Origin: Colletes latitarsis
Lineage: Eukaryota > Arthropoda > Insecta > Hymenoptera > Colletidae
Direction: 5' to 3'
NCBI RefSeq assembly: GCF_051014445.1
Contig: NC_135137.1
Location: forward strand, 33,915,501-33,979,500
Length of the DNA stretch: 64,000 bases
Shown: positions 1-11,024 of the stretch, piece after piece
Layout of the letters: the number at the start of each line of letters is the position of its first letter
How positions within the stretch are numbered: position 1 is the stretch's first letter
Made by a program: the position numbers and the translations under genes
The notes under the pieces: model-generated
What the model was told of the DNA's origin: nothing
What the model saw: only the letters and a program-made list of their open reading frames with translations
Database searches by the model: none

Positions 1-480
1 GTCGTCGAGATTAAAAAATTTCTTTACACATTTAACAGATTTATTTTATGGGAATTGTAGAATGTTGAGTTGCAAAATTCTTATCGTTTATTCTGGATTT
101 CTCGTCAATGTTATGTTAACCCTTAATATTGTGGTTTATATTTTTTAAATACTTTAAAGGAAAGTTGGTTTTCATTTACCGATTTGGTAAAAATCAACAT
201 TAAGTAAAATAATTCTGTTGAGAGTCCACTTAAGGGTTAACTATTAATTTCATGCTTATTTCTTGCTTTTATTTTATTGCGAGACCGTTTCAGTTAGAGT
301 GTTTCGTGATCATATTCATCGTTAATTATAAACGGTGCCATTAGCATACGCCACGTTTCACCCAACTGTTCTCCGCTGTAGTTATCGCAAATTTTAATTA
401 CCCATGGACAACCTGATACGCATATGCCTATTTATGGGCACCGCGAGTGATCGATTAGGGGAAATCTCTATAATAGCGTT
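1..480. other. AT-rich gene-free stretch
   Basis: No gene is visible. The only structure is a TTAA-flanked MITE candidate at 116-240, listed separately. The remainder is simple AT-rich sequence, becoming GC-rich just after 480. Confidence 0.6.
116..240. mobile_element. TTAA-flanked MITE candidate, 117 bp
   Basis: The sequence reads TTAA, then CCCTTAATATTGTGG, and ends GTCCACTTAAGGG followed by TTAA. The outer seven bases CCCTTAA are inverted at the two ends and both flanks are TTAA, which is the piggyBac-type target duplication. Inside the outer seven bases the ends diverge, so this is an old or chance copy. It carries no coding capacity. The same terminal style is seen in the much cleaner element at 11103-11231. 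Confidence 0.4.
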
Positions 481-1760
481 TTGTTGGCGGCGCGACTCCG
501 CCGCTGGCGGCGTTTCCCGGCCCGGGAAACCGTACAGAGAGCCGACGAAGGAATCAAACAGGAAATAAGAAAGCGTATAGGTACCCTTTGTGCAGGTCGA
601 CAGAGGCGGGAGCCAGAGAATCGGCGTCGGGTCGATAATGTTGCGACGGCTTCGACTCGAAACCGCCAGGCTGCCAGACGAAATCAGTATGTACAGAGGG
701 ACAATAGGGATTGGGACCCTCTTAAAGGGAGGTTAATTGGATCCCATCGATTTCGATCGTACAATGAGGAAATCCAGATGAAATCTTCGCCGATCCGGTA
801 GACGCCCGTAACGGTCTTCCGTGTACCTTCCCCTCTCTGTCTTTGTGCTCTCTGTTCCACCTTTCGAGGGCTTCCGCTTTTTCCGCAAACGGCTTTCGCT
901 TTTCGACTCTTTCACCGTAGTCTAGGTAACTCCCTTTTCACCGATTCGAGGGCTCCTCATACCCCTGGCAGGGTTCGCGTGACCTTGGTTTTCCGGCACG
1001 CACTTTTGATTTCCTCTTCCAAAGGATCGCGAGGCTGCCGCGTTCCCGGGCGATCCGCAGTCGAGCACCCTCCGACCAGGGAAACGAGGTATTTACGAGG
1101 GAAGCTTATGATTCGCGGAATTTTCGGGGAAACCGAATTGTTTAGCGGAGTAGAACAAGAGTCACTCGTTACGAGCCGCCGTGGAGCGACAACGGGCGTC
1201 GAATTTTCCACCCCAAAGCCCTCTCCCGGTCTCATTTTTGCCGGCCTCGTGTCGCGTCGAGTGTCCAATCGTTCGTTAAAACTTCTTCGAGGATTCTCGT
1301 GTTCCATCCCGCCCCGTCGCCGTTCGGGATTAACGAAGCTACGAGTTGTCGAGAGGCGAAAGAAAAATGGTGGCCCGGCGTCGAATATTCTGGTCGGGCG
1401 ATCAAAACGCGCGGATATTCGTTTCGTGTTCGCGTGCCAGGATAAAACCAATATCCGCGTCCGGGGATGCATATCGTTCGCGTCGAGTTTGCGGCCGTGC
1501 GCGAAAACAGTTTTGATTATTTCCTGGCGAACAATGCGATGGTACACCGGTTGCGTTCGAGGAACTTTCGCCGTTGAAATAACTGGCTCGTCCTCGATTT
1601 CGAGTTCGAGAGAGCTCTGCCTTGTTCCAACGGGAAACGAATTCTGCACGGTACGCGATTCAGGGGGGGGGGGCCGGGGAGAAAAGAAGGGGCGAATAGA
1701 AATTTAGGACAGGATGCGTCGCGGTTCCGGTCGATCGCGATTGCCACCCCATCGTACGAG
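481..1760. other. CpG-rich block without a credible gene
   Basis: A GC- and CpG-rich block. Open frames of 242 codons on the plus strand (979-1707) and 230 codons on the minus strand (957-1649) cover almost the same bases. Neither has recognisable domains, a convincing start context or splice structure. Stop codons are AT-rich, so long frames on both strands are expected in such a block. A run of 11 G lies at 1663-1673. I see no promoter that I can defend. Confidence 0.6.
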
Positions 1761-2725
1761 TGAATTTAAGGACTTCGAAATCGACAAGGGTTAGTATCTT
1801 CTGCTGTTATTCGAGAGTGGAAGTGCTTGAGCGTTCTTTTCTATTATCTAAAATGACTCAGAATTTTTTATTATATATTTAGGGGCTTGCATCGATACTA
1901 GTAAAATAAATTTAGGTATTGTTGAGTTATGTAAAAGTAAAACCTAAAAATTTGGAGAATAAGCTTGTATTTGTATAATCTAGTATTTTTGTTCTATTTT
2001 TTATTAGTGGCTGTGATATTACGCCTTTATTGAACGTTGTCAAAATGTATACGAAAGAAACTGTTCGTCTAATTGTACAATTGATTAAAGGCATAGGGAG
2101 GTAAAAACGTAAACACGAAACTTAAACGAAAAACCGCCCATTGGACGCACAAAAACCGGGACACTAATCATTTTCGGTAAGAAAATATTTACGCCAGCAT
2201 TTCGTTCGGCCCGTATAAGAGTCTGTTGCAACCACGAATTATGGCAGCGAGAGATTCGATTCGCCCCGCCTAATTAGCCCTCAAACGACGCGCATCCTGT
2301 CGGTTTCGCGCAGTCATCCCGATTCGAGCAATGACGTAATAGGAACCAATAACGAAAACGCGGTGAAAAAATCGCACTGGGCCGGAAACTGTCGTCGAAA
2401 CGTAATCGAGCAACGAGCAAGCAATTTTCCGGAGTGGTTCGCCCGTAATAGGTGCGTTCTACTAGTAATGGGAAACTCCGTGTCTAGTCGTAAAAAGTCT
2501 CACAATCCGAAAAATTGAGTGCCAATTCTTCGTTTGCCCCTATTGCATGTTTCATAGGTAACATGTCCACAAATAATCTTTCTAAAGAACAAATTTAATT
2601 TAAATATAGCAAATTGTAGGGGCATCACAAACACACAGAATTTTCAATCGAGAAACTAACAGAAAGAGTAAATTTCGTTGTCGCGTTTCGATTGACTCAT
2701 CCTCTCGAAACACCCCCTAGGTTAA
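1761..2725. other. AT-rich gene-free stretch
   Basis: Nothing recognisable: no open frame of note, no repeat shared with the rest of the window, and no splice-like signal that stands out. Confidence 0.5.
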
Positions 2726-2902
2726 TTACAACGAAAGTGCTTCACGTGTCGGGAATTCGGATCTAACGTAAAGAGAGCGGTGGTATTCTACACCGACGGT
2801 TGGGAAAAATAAGCGCTCCCAAATCGTATTGGTTACGGTCCTTAAGTTCGCCATGGCCACTTTGCTGCGGTTAAAGTCGCGGGTTCTTGTTACGGTCCGA
2901 GC

Positions 2903-3047
2903 GAAGAAAAGAGGGAAACAGAAGTGGAGGAAGCGGCGAAGAGGCAGAAACGAAGGAAATGAGGAAACGAGCAAGTCGAAGGAGCGAGAGAGAAAGAATG
3001 AGGAATAAAGATAACGAGGAGGCAGCTCGAGGAAGAGGAGCTCGTAC
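2903..3047 (+). repeat. Polypurine, GAGA-rich tract
   Basis: About 145 bases of the plus strand are overwhelmingly purine, built from irregular GAAG, GAGG and GAGA words, for example gagcgagagagaaag near 2983. The complement is a long pyrimidine tract, and the open frames here are its low-complexity translations (serine, leucine and phenylalanine on the minus strand), not real proteins. Such tracts can bind GAGA-factor-like proteins or form triplex (H-DNA); both are inference. Confidence 0.6.
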
Positions 3048-3217
3048 GTGAAGGGCAGAGAGGAACGGAGAATCGCAAAATGGTCCGTTGCACGGTTCGA
3101 CACTCGTACTCCCCACCTATCGTTCTCACCTTCTTCCACGGTGTTCGTGAGTCGACCATCCAAGACGCTAATTTTCTTCTTACCGAGGCGAATATGCGGA
3201 TGCACGAAAGGGATCGC

Positions 3218-3258
3218 GTGTATATCCCTTGTTCTCGTGCTCGCGAGAACGGGTACAC
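3218..3258. other. Short bulged hairpin
   Basis: The stem runs GTGTA/TACAC outside, CCC/GGG in the middle and GTTCTCG/CGAGAAC inside, closing on a six-base loop TGCTCG with two small one-sided bulges. At 41 nt it is shorter than a typical insect pre-microRNA, and its arms match no microRNA I recognise. It lies next to the polypurine tract. Confidence 0.4.
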
Positions 3259-4079
3259 TTTCTTCCCTCGTTGATTGTACTCGATCTGGTTAACACGTTC
3301 CCGGAATACGGCGGAAAGTGTTATTAGGGCCGGCCAGGGATATTACAGACGCCGTTTGGCCGAGTGCAAATAAGCAGCGGATGGGAATGCTTTTATGTCG
3401 GCTCGAGACATTATCCTAAGGTAACGTGTTGCGCAAGACTCATCGGTGCTCGTTCCGTTTAATTGTTTCGACGGAATATTAACTGATTTCGTGTGCGCCA
3501 CCACGATTTCTTCGTACTTATTTTGCGCACCGGCCAAGACATTATGGGATTACAACTTTGAAGCACATTCTCTTTCAATGGTTGCGTGTCGGCGTAAAGC
3601 TAACCGAGTCTCGACTTATTTTGGGACTGTATATGTTTTTTTACAAATTAGAAAAATACTAGGTTCAAACGACATCAATCATTAGAACGTATTTTCAACG
3701 TGAAGAAAAAATTCGTGCATAAATGAAATCAATTATTTATAACTTCGTATAAGTTTTTTAAAACAGTTCCTACCCAGTTAAAATTGATTTCTCACGCAAG
3801 TATGGTAACAACTGCGAAATTAATAATGATTCGCGTAAAAGAGCGTAAAAAGTCTTCGAAACGTTCGTTTGCAATTCCGGGACCATCCCCGTGCATCCCC
3901 CGAAAAAAGAGAATTCGTAACCACCCTCTACAATTTATCACCCCGCGAGGGCCATAAATATTTTTCAAACGCAAGCCTCTGTGCGACGAATCTCGAGCTA
4001 TTCCGATCAATATTCGAGCATAATGCTGGAATGCAATCGTGATCCCTCGAATTAGCCCTTCCGCGGCGGATTCGCGCGG
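3259..4079. other. Gene-free stretch
   Basis: Mixed AT-rich sequence with no supported gene. Short open frames are present but none resembles a known protein, and no repeat shared with other parts of the window was seen. Confidence 0.5.
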
Positions 4080-4455
4080 CACGTGTTCTGGAAGTCGCTC
4101 GCAGGCGTTTAAAATGTATCCATCGGTTTATTATGTTCCCAGTCACCGCACCATTAATAATCGTCGGATCGACGGTAACCCCCTTTGCAATGGTGTAATT
4201 GGAACGTCGAAACAGAGGACTCGGGGGGTGGCTTTTTCGTTTGAAATTCGAGACTCCGCGCCCCGGGACCGATATCCGTTCGCGGCGGGCGAAAATTCTC
4301 GTCCCGGGGCCGCGGGCAAATCGCCTCGCGTCTGTCAACACGGAAATCACGGTGGCTGGGGGAGGAAGAGCCGGAGGAAAGCTCGCGAACGACGCCGAGG
4401 CGTCGTCGACGTCGCACGTGCCGGACGACACCGCGACACGTGCCGGCCGCACGTG
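4080..4455. promoter_or_regulatory. CACGTG E-box cluster (candidate enhancer)
   Basis: Four perfect CACGTG E-boxes are present at 4080-4085, 4415-4420, 4437-4442 and 4450-4455. The last three fall within 41 bp and share the extended form CACGTGMCGG. The block is CpG-rich with open frames on both strands that look non-coding. CACGTG is the preferred site of bHLH factors such as CLOCK/CYCLE, Myc/Max and Hairy. The enhancer reading is inference. Confidence 0.35.
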
Positions 4456-4965
4456 ACCGGAAAACAGAACGCGCACGCCATCTGGAAAGTGTAACCAAGA
4501 AGCGTTTCGATCGCGTTCCCGACCATCCTCGACGCACCACCCTTATCGTTTCATCGGCCACAGAGGGCGAGATCAAAGTTTATTGGAGAAATATCATCGA
4601 GTAGCTCGTGGCTATGGGTCCTTGCGTCACCGACTTCGTCAACGAACTTTCAAGAGATACATAATAATTTAGTTACGTATTAAGGGGTTGCTGCGGATTA
4701 ACAAACGCAAAACATGCACTTTAATCCACTGGAAACATTTGTCTGGGAAATTTGCACTCGTATAAAAATATTGTCAAAAAATACTACCCTTATTTAGACG
4801 ATGTTGTAAGTGATTTCTAACCTCCAAAATATTAAACTCAGCAGTTGTATTAGTACAATAATTTACTAACGTTTCTCCGTTGATAATAATCGATTATGAT
4901 AAATACCTGTGACGAGAAGTTTCTTTGGAAATTAACTGTAGATTCGTCTGTGTAATGGTTTCATG
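4456..4965. other. Gene-free stretch
   Basis: The end of a GC-rich block passes into AT-rich sequence. There is no gene or repeat that I can support. A weaker acceptor/donor-like junction (CACAG then GTATTT on the minus strand, near 4902-4910) lies just downstream, in minus-strand sense, of the recursive splice site at 4971. Confidence 0.45.
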
Positions 4966-5000
4966 ACTTACCTGAAACAAAAAGAACAAGAACACCTTAA
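4966..5000 (-). other. Zero-nucleotide recursive splice site (candidate 1)
   Basis: On the minus strand the sequence is a CTTAA branch-like motif, a tract with 17 pyrimidines in the 20 bases before the AG, then TTTCAG joined directly to GTAAGTC. The acceptor AG (plus-strand 4972-4973) abuts the donor GT (4970-4971) with no exon between. This is the arrangement defined for ratchet points in long Drosophila introns: the upstream exon is spliced to this acceptor, which regenerates a donor for the next step. It implies a minus-strand transcript crossing here. An unrelated chance match is possible but unlikely given the pyrimidine tract and a second site on the same strand at 53177. Confidence 0.65.
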
Positions 5001-5937
5001 GCTTCGATTGAATAAAGGGTACAAGACATTTGTATAATATTTGTCGTGCATTACATATCGCGAAGAGGCGAATATCAATTAAAAAGCAAACAAAAATTGA
5101 TCTTTCCATCCAGATAGGAATTCAGCTCGTCTTTGCGCCTAAGGACAATGGAGAACATTGTTTTATAATGTATATCGCGTCGCTTAATCGCGGATAGATG
5201 CTAGATCGGTGCCCTGTTCTATCGTCTGACGGATCTTTATAGCGTCTCCGAGCGTTCCCGCGCTACGAAATCTTTTACTGCGTTCTAATCGGCGATTCGC
5301 CCCGTGTCCCGGACGTTGTCCGATTGCCGTTCCGTGTTCCGAGATTACGGCTGGAAAATTTGCGCTTTATGACGGGCCGACGAATCGTCTCGCGGTCCTT
5401 CGACGGCAACCTCGGCGTTCTTAATGGTCCCGACCGCGCCAGACAACGCTAAAGATAGACACGTTATAAGAGCGCCAGTATCCCGCTGATGCATCGTGGT
5501 TTGATTACGCCAGGTTACAGCCTGAAACTTTACGCTTTTAACGACTCATTTATCGCCACGTTCTGGGAGGTCACGATTCAAAAACCGACGCACCTTGCCC
5601 GACCCTTTCGCAGTTTTTCGCGCTCCTTCAAACACGAGGCCCGATAAATTACACAGCGCCTCCCTCGAACCGATCAACTGCAGTTCTTCGTACCTTCTTT
5701 TACTATTTATTCACACACAGTGTTAACGCATTGTTAGCAGAGCAATTTCTTCGGAAACATGCGTCTGCAACCGGCTATTTTTCATGTTAGTCGATACTGA
5801 AATACATGCGCCTAAGTGGATGTCGACAATTTTATTTGCAGCATCATAACAGTACTCCAATGATTTTTTAGAGAAAACAATTATTTACGAAAAAATTCTG
5901 GCTAGTACTAGCTTTTTTTCAATTAAATTTTCAATGA
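5001..5937. other. Gene-free stretch
   Basis: No gene or repeat recognised. The sequence turns AT-rich towards the start of the ~860-bp repeat. A 71-codon minus-strand open frame at 4894-5109 covers the splice-like site and is not credible as a protein. Confidence 0.5.
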
Positions 5938-6800
5938 AATACGCAATTTATAATCCAGTTCTACCGTAGACCAAGTGTACAGTCAATAGGAATTGCTGAA
6001 ACTTCTTTGGGTATGTAGCGTCAAAGTAAATGTGAAAATAAACATGGAAGACTGCAAAAATTATAGTAGCTGATATGATCATTAGATAGTGGATGAAATG
6101 CCCTTTAAAATGAGCGTTTGTACGAGTCGATAGCTCAATTAGTTCCGGAGATATAGCGATTTTAGTTTCAAGTCGATGCGACGGCTAGTTCCGGAGATAG
6201 GGTTTGTTTACGTTTTGTTGTGCGCTCGCGAGTTCATTGATAACGCGCGCGTACAATAGTAAACAGTGCGTAGTAAATTCTTGGAAATACTACGCCCGGC
6301 TCTAGGTCACTCGATCACGAGTCACGTACGAGACAAAGAGGTCCAGCGCGACGCGTCAGACGGAGACAGAGATAGTCAAATTAAGAAAAATACCCTTTTA
6401 CATAAATTACGATATCTCGAAAACGGTAAGTCGGATCGACAAAAACCAAAAACCATTTTAAAGGGTAGGCTTTACCGCTGCTAACGGTGGCTCGATCATG
6501 GAGAAAAAGTTAATAATTTCGAAACTGCAGGTAATTAAAGTTTTTAGTAATTTAATGCGCGTTAGCAGTCTGCCGTAACACGGAAAGCGCCATAAGAGAA
6601 TTTTCTAAAAATTACCTCTTTACATAAATTACGATATCTCGAAAACGGGAAGTCGGATCGACAAAAACCAAAAACCATTTTAAAGGGGAAGCCTTACCGC
6701 TTCTAACAGTGGCTCAATAATGGATATAACACTAGTAGCTTCGGAACTGCACGCGTCTAAAGTTTTACTACTTTTAATACGCATTGTTAGACTGTTCTAA
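5938..6800 (+). repeat. ~860-bp dispersed repeat, copy 1
   Basis: Matches 37848-38702 along its whole length in the same orientation, from aatttataatccagttcta to ttagactgttctaa. I see no terminal inverted repeats and no clear target duplication. Inside, a segment containing cgatatctcgaaaacgg and accaaaaaccattttaaagg recurs with a 222-bp offset (6399 and 6621). A 72-codon frame (6266-6484) is open in both copies but starts at GTG, not ATG. The two copies differ there at 7 of 219 bases, and 6 of the 7 change the amino acid, so there is no sign of selection on a protein. The element class is unknown. Confidence 0.85.
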
Positions 6801-6879
6801 GACAGTGTACACTGAAGATTCTTTCCTTTTACCTTTGCTACATGTATATTTCGTATTTATACGTGCAGGAGTACGATTT

Positions 6880-6930
6880 GAACTTCAGCACAAGTAGAAA
6901 TAGTGATCAATGAACAGACGTGACAGGCAA
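6880..6930 (-). mobile_element. Half copy of the ~190-bp inverted-repeat MITE
   Basis: Contains caagtagaaatagtgatcaa followed by tgaacagacgtgaca, one end of the MITE family whose complete copies are at 15037-15225 and 51393-51584. The partner end is not found upstream, where the ~860-bp repeat ends at 6800, so the element was probably truncated. Confidence 0.6.
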
Positions 6931-7949
6931 AAACGATAAATATTGACAAAAATATGATCATAATTGTTCATAAAAAATAACCAACATAAAAATTGAACCA
7001 CAGAACCAAAATGGCGCGCTTGGACAAAATTACCAGACGCGTACGCTTGTTAGATCGTTCTGGACACGGCTGTCCGCGAACGTCAGAAGTAAAAGAGCAT
7101 CGAATCGTAGTTTACGAGGTGTCTGGCGGTTTGTTGGCTGTCTCCGATGGGTTATTGGTGGGTGTTTAATAACGTATTCCGGTTCTGACACGCTGTTACA
7201 GAGCCGATGCGTCCACAAACGACGCGTACGCGGCGGCCACGCGGGATTGGAAGGCGCTCACGTCCGTGCTGTACAAGTACGCACACGTGTAACGTCGTAT
7301 GTAGAGTGGCGTGTCAACAATTAGGAGGATCAGCGTTCGAGAACGTCCGGTGCTGATAACGTCTCTCAGGCTTCGGGGTCTCGTACGGGAGGCTTCGGTT
7401 TTCAGATCGCAGCCAATTGGAGGAGGATCCGGAGAATCCGTGTGTGGGAGTTTCGTGTCCGATCATTAGGGAGATCCTATCGGGATTGTAAGTCACTCAG
7501 TCACTCGCTCAATCCTCCGCTCGATTACTCGAGAAGGCCTACCGAACAACCGAAGCCGTTCAAGTTCTTCTACGTTCTCGCGACGAGAAGATAGCTCGGA
7601 GATAGAGCAGTACGCTAGAGGAACACTCACGGTGCTTTCGAGATTCACTTTCCAATTAAGCGGATTTAACGGAACTTCTAACCAGATTTATGTCTTTCTT
7701 TGGTTCGCGAGAGGAACTTTCGTTTCGTTCCGTGGCGAACAAATCGTTTCCTTTCAACACCATTTCTGCAAGCGTTGTTCTACCTTTCTAAATAATTCGC
7801 GTATTATGTTCGATAGACCGAACGAAATAGCTGATCAAAGAATAATTCTTTTCTTAAAAGAATAATCCTCGGAGAACGATCGAAGAAAGAGTTAAAAGAT
7901 TCGATAGTGCACGGTAACAAGATAACACCGTCCAAAGATCTTGAACGTG
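6931..7949. other. Gene-free stretch
   Basis: No gene recognised. Short open frames of 60-77 codons exist on both strands without recognisable features. Between 7490 and 7540 there is a loose run of tcactc-like words, too irregular to call a repeat. Confidence 0.45.
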
Positions 7950-7984
7950 ACTTACCTTTTGTCTATAAACGAATCTACTTCCTG
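7950..7984 (-). other. Candidate 26-nt microexon or isolated donor
   Basis: The minus strand has a strong donor, AAAAG|GTAAGTC, at 7950-7957. Twenty-six bases upstream in minus-strand sense is TTTCATCTACAG|G, a fair acceptor. The enclosed 26 nt (7956-7981) are open in one frame (EVDSFIDK) and closed by TAG in the next. Unlike 4966 and 53177, the bases before the donor are not pyrimidine-rich, so this is not a recursive site. It could be a real alternative exon of the presumed minus-strand gene, or chance. Confidence 0.2.
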
Positions 7985-10900
7985 TAGATGAAATCACGGA
8001 CGTATAAAGAGTTTATTGGCCAGGTTGTGTTGTCGGACAAAAGGTTTCTGGGTCACTCGTCTTCGTTCGGCCGCCGGACTCGATTCTCGCCCCGAGGTAG
8101 CAGTAATTAAGTCTTCGAAGACCAATGGAAACTTGCGATCTTGTTTCGAGCATTTCGCTCGTTTCCCCTTTGTCTCAAACCTTTCCAATTATACGCTTTG
8201 CCCGGTTTCTTACCGCCCGTCTTGCGGAAAGGAAACAGTATCGATTCCACGGGGCAGAGAATATCGAGGAAAAATTGCGGTTGCCTCGAAGATACGAGAG
8301 TTTCGAGCTTTTGTTTAAAACAACTTCGTTGGCCCCGTTTTCCGGCGCTTTGAACCGTTCGAACGAGTACATTGTGGATAGCGCAATTACCGTTTAAACG
8401 ATGTCTGTTACATGCGTCAACACGAACGCCTCGGAAATTGTTGGCGAACACTTCGGGCGTGCTTCGGAGAAAATTAACCGCGCGCTCGAAGAACTATGGA
8501 AAATAACACGGTTTTAAGAATGTTCCGCGCGCGGTTATAAGTTTCTCGGCTAAGTAATAACTATGTTTCTGTTAAGAGGTAATCGTGGTTACGGCTCGTA
8601 CGGTAGATACTTTTATTACTCGCGTACGTACCGGGCGATTCGTTACGCCGAACGAGGAGTCGCGCACGAAAAAGTCCTGCGTGCCGTTATCGTCGTTTCA
8701 ACGATCGGCCCATGCGACGGTTATTTATTGCCGTGCTGGCGTGCAACGACACTTTCGACCAGTCGAATACACACGCGAGAGACGCAATTACGTAAATTGA
8801 CAGGTAGCGGTCGCCGGGATCGCGTTAATTTTCGACTGCTTCCTGTCTTGAATTTCAATCTCGCGGTCAAAATGTACACGAAATAACAAAATTTAATACC
8901 ACGAACTGCCTCGATTCCTTTTTCTCCCTTTTTCCTCGACGGATGACGCCGCTATCCACCGGTTAGGTAGACATTATTGCTCTTTTTCAACGTTCATCGA
9001 CAACGAAAAAGGGTACGAACGCTCTCCCGGAGCCGCGAACATCGAAGGCTTGTAATTATATTTGACATGCGTTCGAAGGCGGTAATGGCTAACTACTCGC
9101 TGCGCCCGTTCCCGATTATAATGGCGCCTACTATCATTACGGACTGTTAAAACCAGATACGAGTACCTTTTATTCTTGTAACTGCACTTAATACTCCGCA
9201 ATTACTAACGGGATGTAGGTACTTTTTAAGCTACGCAAATTCGTACAACACTCGAACGATGAGCACGGCTATCCATCGATCTCGTGTAATAAGAATAACA
9301 CCTTCTGCTTTAAACCTTCCTCTCTAAAATATTTTTTCGAAAAAACTGGAGCAACGAGCGCGCTACGGGAACAAAAAACTTGAGTGCCGTACTCTATGAA
9401 GAGCGGTCTTGTGCCACTTGCTTTCAGTATTGTACCGCGTTGAGCCAGGAACGAGGCGATGCATCGCGTTAATTTCATGTAACCGTCAACGCGACAGTTG
9501 AAAATCGGGGTTCCGTTTCCGTGAGAGTACTCAAAACATTCCACCGTTTTAATTTAATTCGAATTATTCTCCAATTTCAAGAATTCCTGTCGAATTCGAG
9601 TCGTCCACTCGTGGAGATGCAGGGGGAAAATCCTTCGATAAAAAGTACCTGACCGTAACAAGTGATACCTTCAAACTTTGTTTAATTTCATTATAACTAG
9701 TAAATCAGAAGGACGGTGGATATTTCGTTTAATAATTTAGTTTAATTTAGTGCAATATATTCTGGAATAAAAGTTTGTGCTTGGTAATACACAATTGTCG
9801 AATATTGCTTTTCAATTACAGTAAACATCACGTATTATCGAAAATGATATTCTTGGTTACGAAAGCAACAATATTATGGTATTTTGTTCTAGATCAATTG
9901 CCAATGGATTCCAGATGAAACCCAAGAGCTAGACAATTTTTAAACTAACTAAATCGCGACTGAACCTTTACGAGGAGAGAATAAATAGAGTGAAATTTCG
10001 ATTGCTTATTACTATATCAAGACCACGGTTAATTTTCATAGTTGCGTACGAAATCGTAGCCCGTAGTTAAAATGTAAGGAACAGGGCCAGATTGGCTTCG
10101 AAGGGTAACGATAAATTTTAATTGGTGCAATTTCGGCCCGTCGCGTCGTTCTCATCGTCGTTATTAATAATCCGCTTGTTATTCGTCGTCTTGGCTATTT
10201 ATCGGCGACAACGGAACACTTTCGCGGCAGCGGTGGTACGAGTGGCCGATAATTACACGAATCGTCGGTCAGTTTGAAATATATACGGCCGGGATCGTTG
10301 GTTGTCGGTGCGAGCAGTCGATGCCCAATAAAGCGCGGAAGATGTTATTTTGTGTGCGCGGCTTTGTGAACGAGGCTTAAGGAGGTACACGGGTGAGATA
10401 TAGCTCCCTGAAAGCGCTCGCCGTTATTAACCCCCGGTAAGAGCACACGGCGGGGTATCGTGATTGCCGATCGTCAGTGCCTATGGGGGCTTTCGCGAGT
10501 GAATCATCGCGATGCGCTGTCTGCAAAAATTACGATCACACGATCGTGTCCTTCCTTTTTCCATCGGCCATTCACTCCTTCGGAACCCGTGAGCGCGCCG
10601 GTTCCGCGCGCGCTTTCGCCTCTTCCAACTCGAAAAAGTCTCTCGCCAACTCGTCCCTCCAATTTCCTTCGGGCCCGGTCTCTCTTCGATCTCTGGGAGC
10701 CAATTTAGTCCCGATGCCCGACGCTCGAGCATGTGTAATCACCGAATGCACGAACCCAAGCATAAAGGAAACTATAAAGCGACGCTCGGAAAATTGACTG
10801 TTCCCGTAATCGTCGGGAATGCGACGGCGACAGCTCCGTGGTCGCTTTCAACGTTCTCCGTGCATCGACGGAACAGGTAATACTCTCGTCGACCGATTCG

Positions 10901-10995
10901 TTCCACGACTTCTTTACTTCAACCCCTATGAGTCTGGAATTATAATTCTGGGGTGGGCTGTGTTGTTTACGGATTGCTTGGCAAGATGTAACATA
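7985..10995. other. Gene-free stretch
   Basis: About 3 kb with no supported gene. Overlapping open frames on both strands around 8016-8451 are shadows in a CpG-rich block. The rest alternates AT- and GC-rich sequence. I found no repeat shared with other parts of the window. Confidence 0.45.
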
Positions 10996-11024
10996 GATTT
11001 GGAGATTTGGAGATTTGGAAATTT
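10996..11024 (+). repeat. Short tandem repeat, 8-bp unit
   Basis: Three exact GATTTGGA units followed by a decayed fourth (aatttg). A simple minisatellite with no other content. Confidence 0.8.

Noticed and set aside
6049..6060. tggaagact resembles miR-7
   Set aside because: It lies inside the ~860-bp repeat and in both copies, with no hairpin; a chance seed match.
10979..11000. ttggcaagatgtaacatag resembles miR-31
   Set aside because: The seed-like start matches, but there is no complementary arm for a hairpin on either side.
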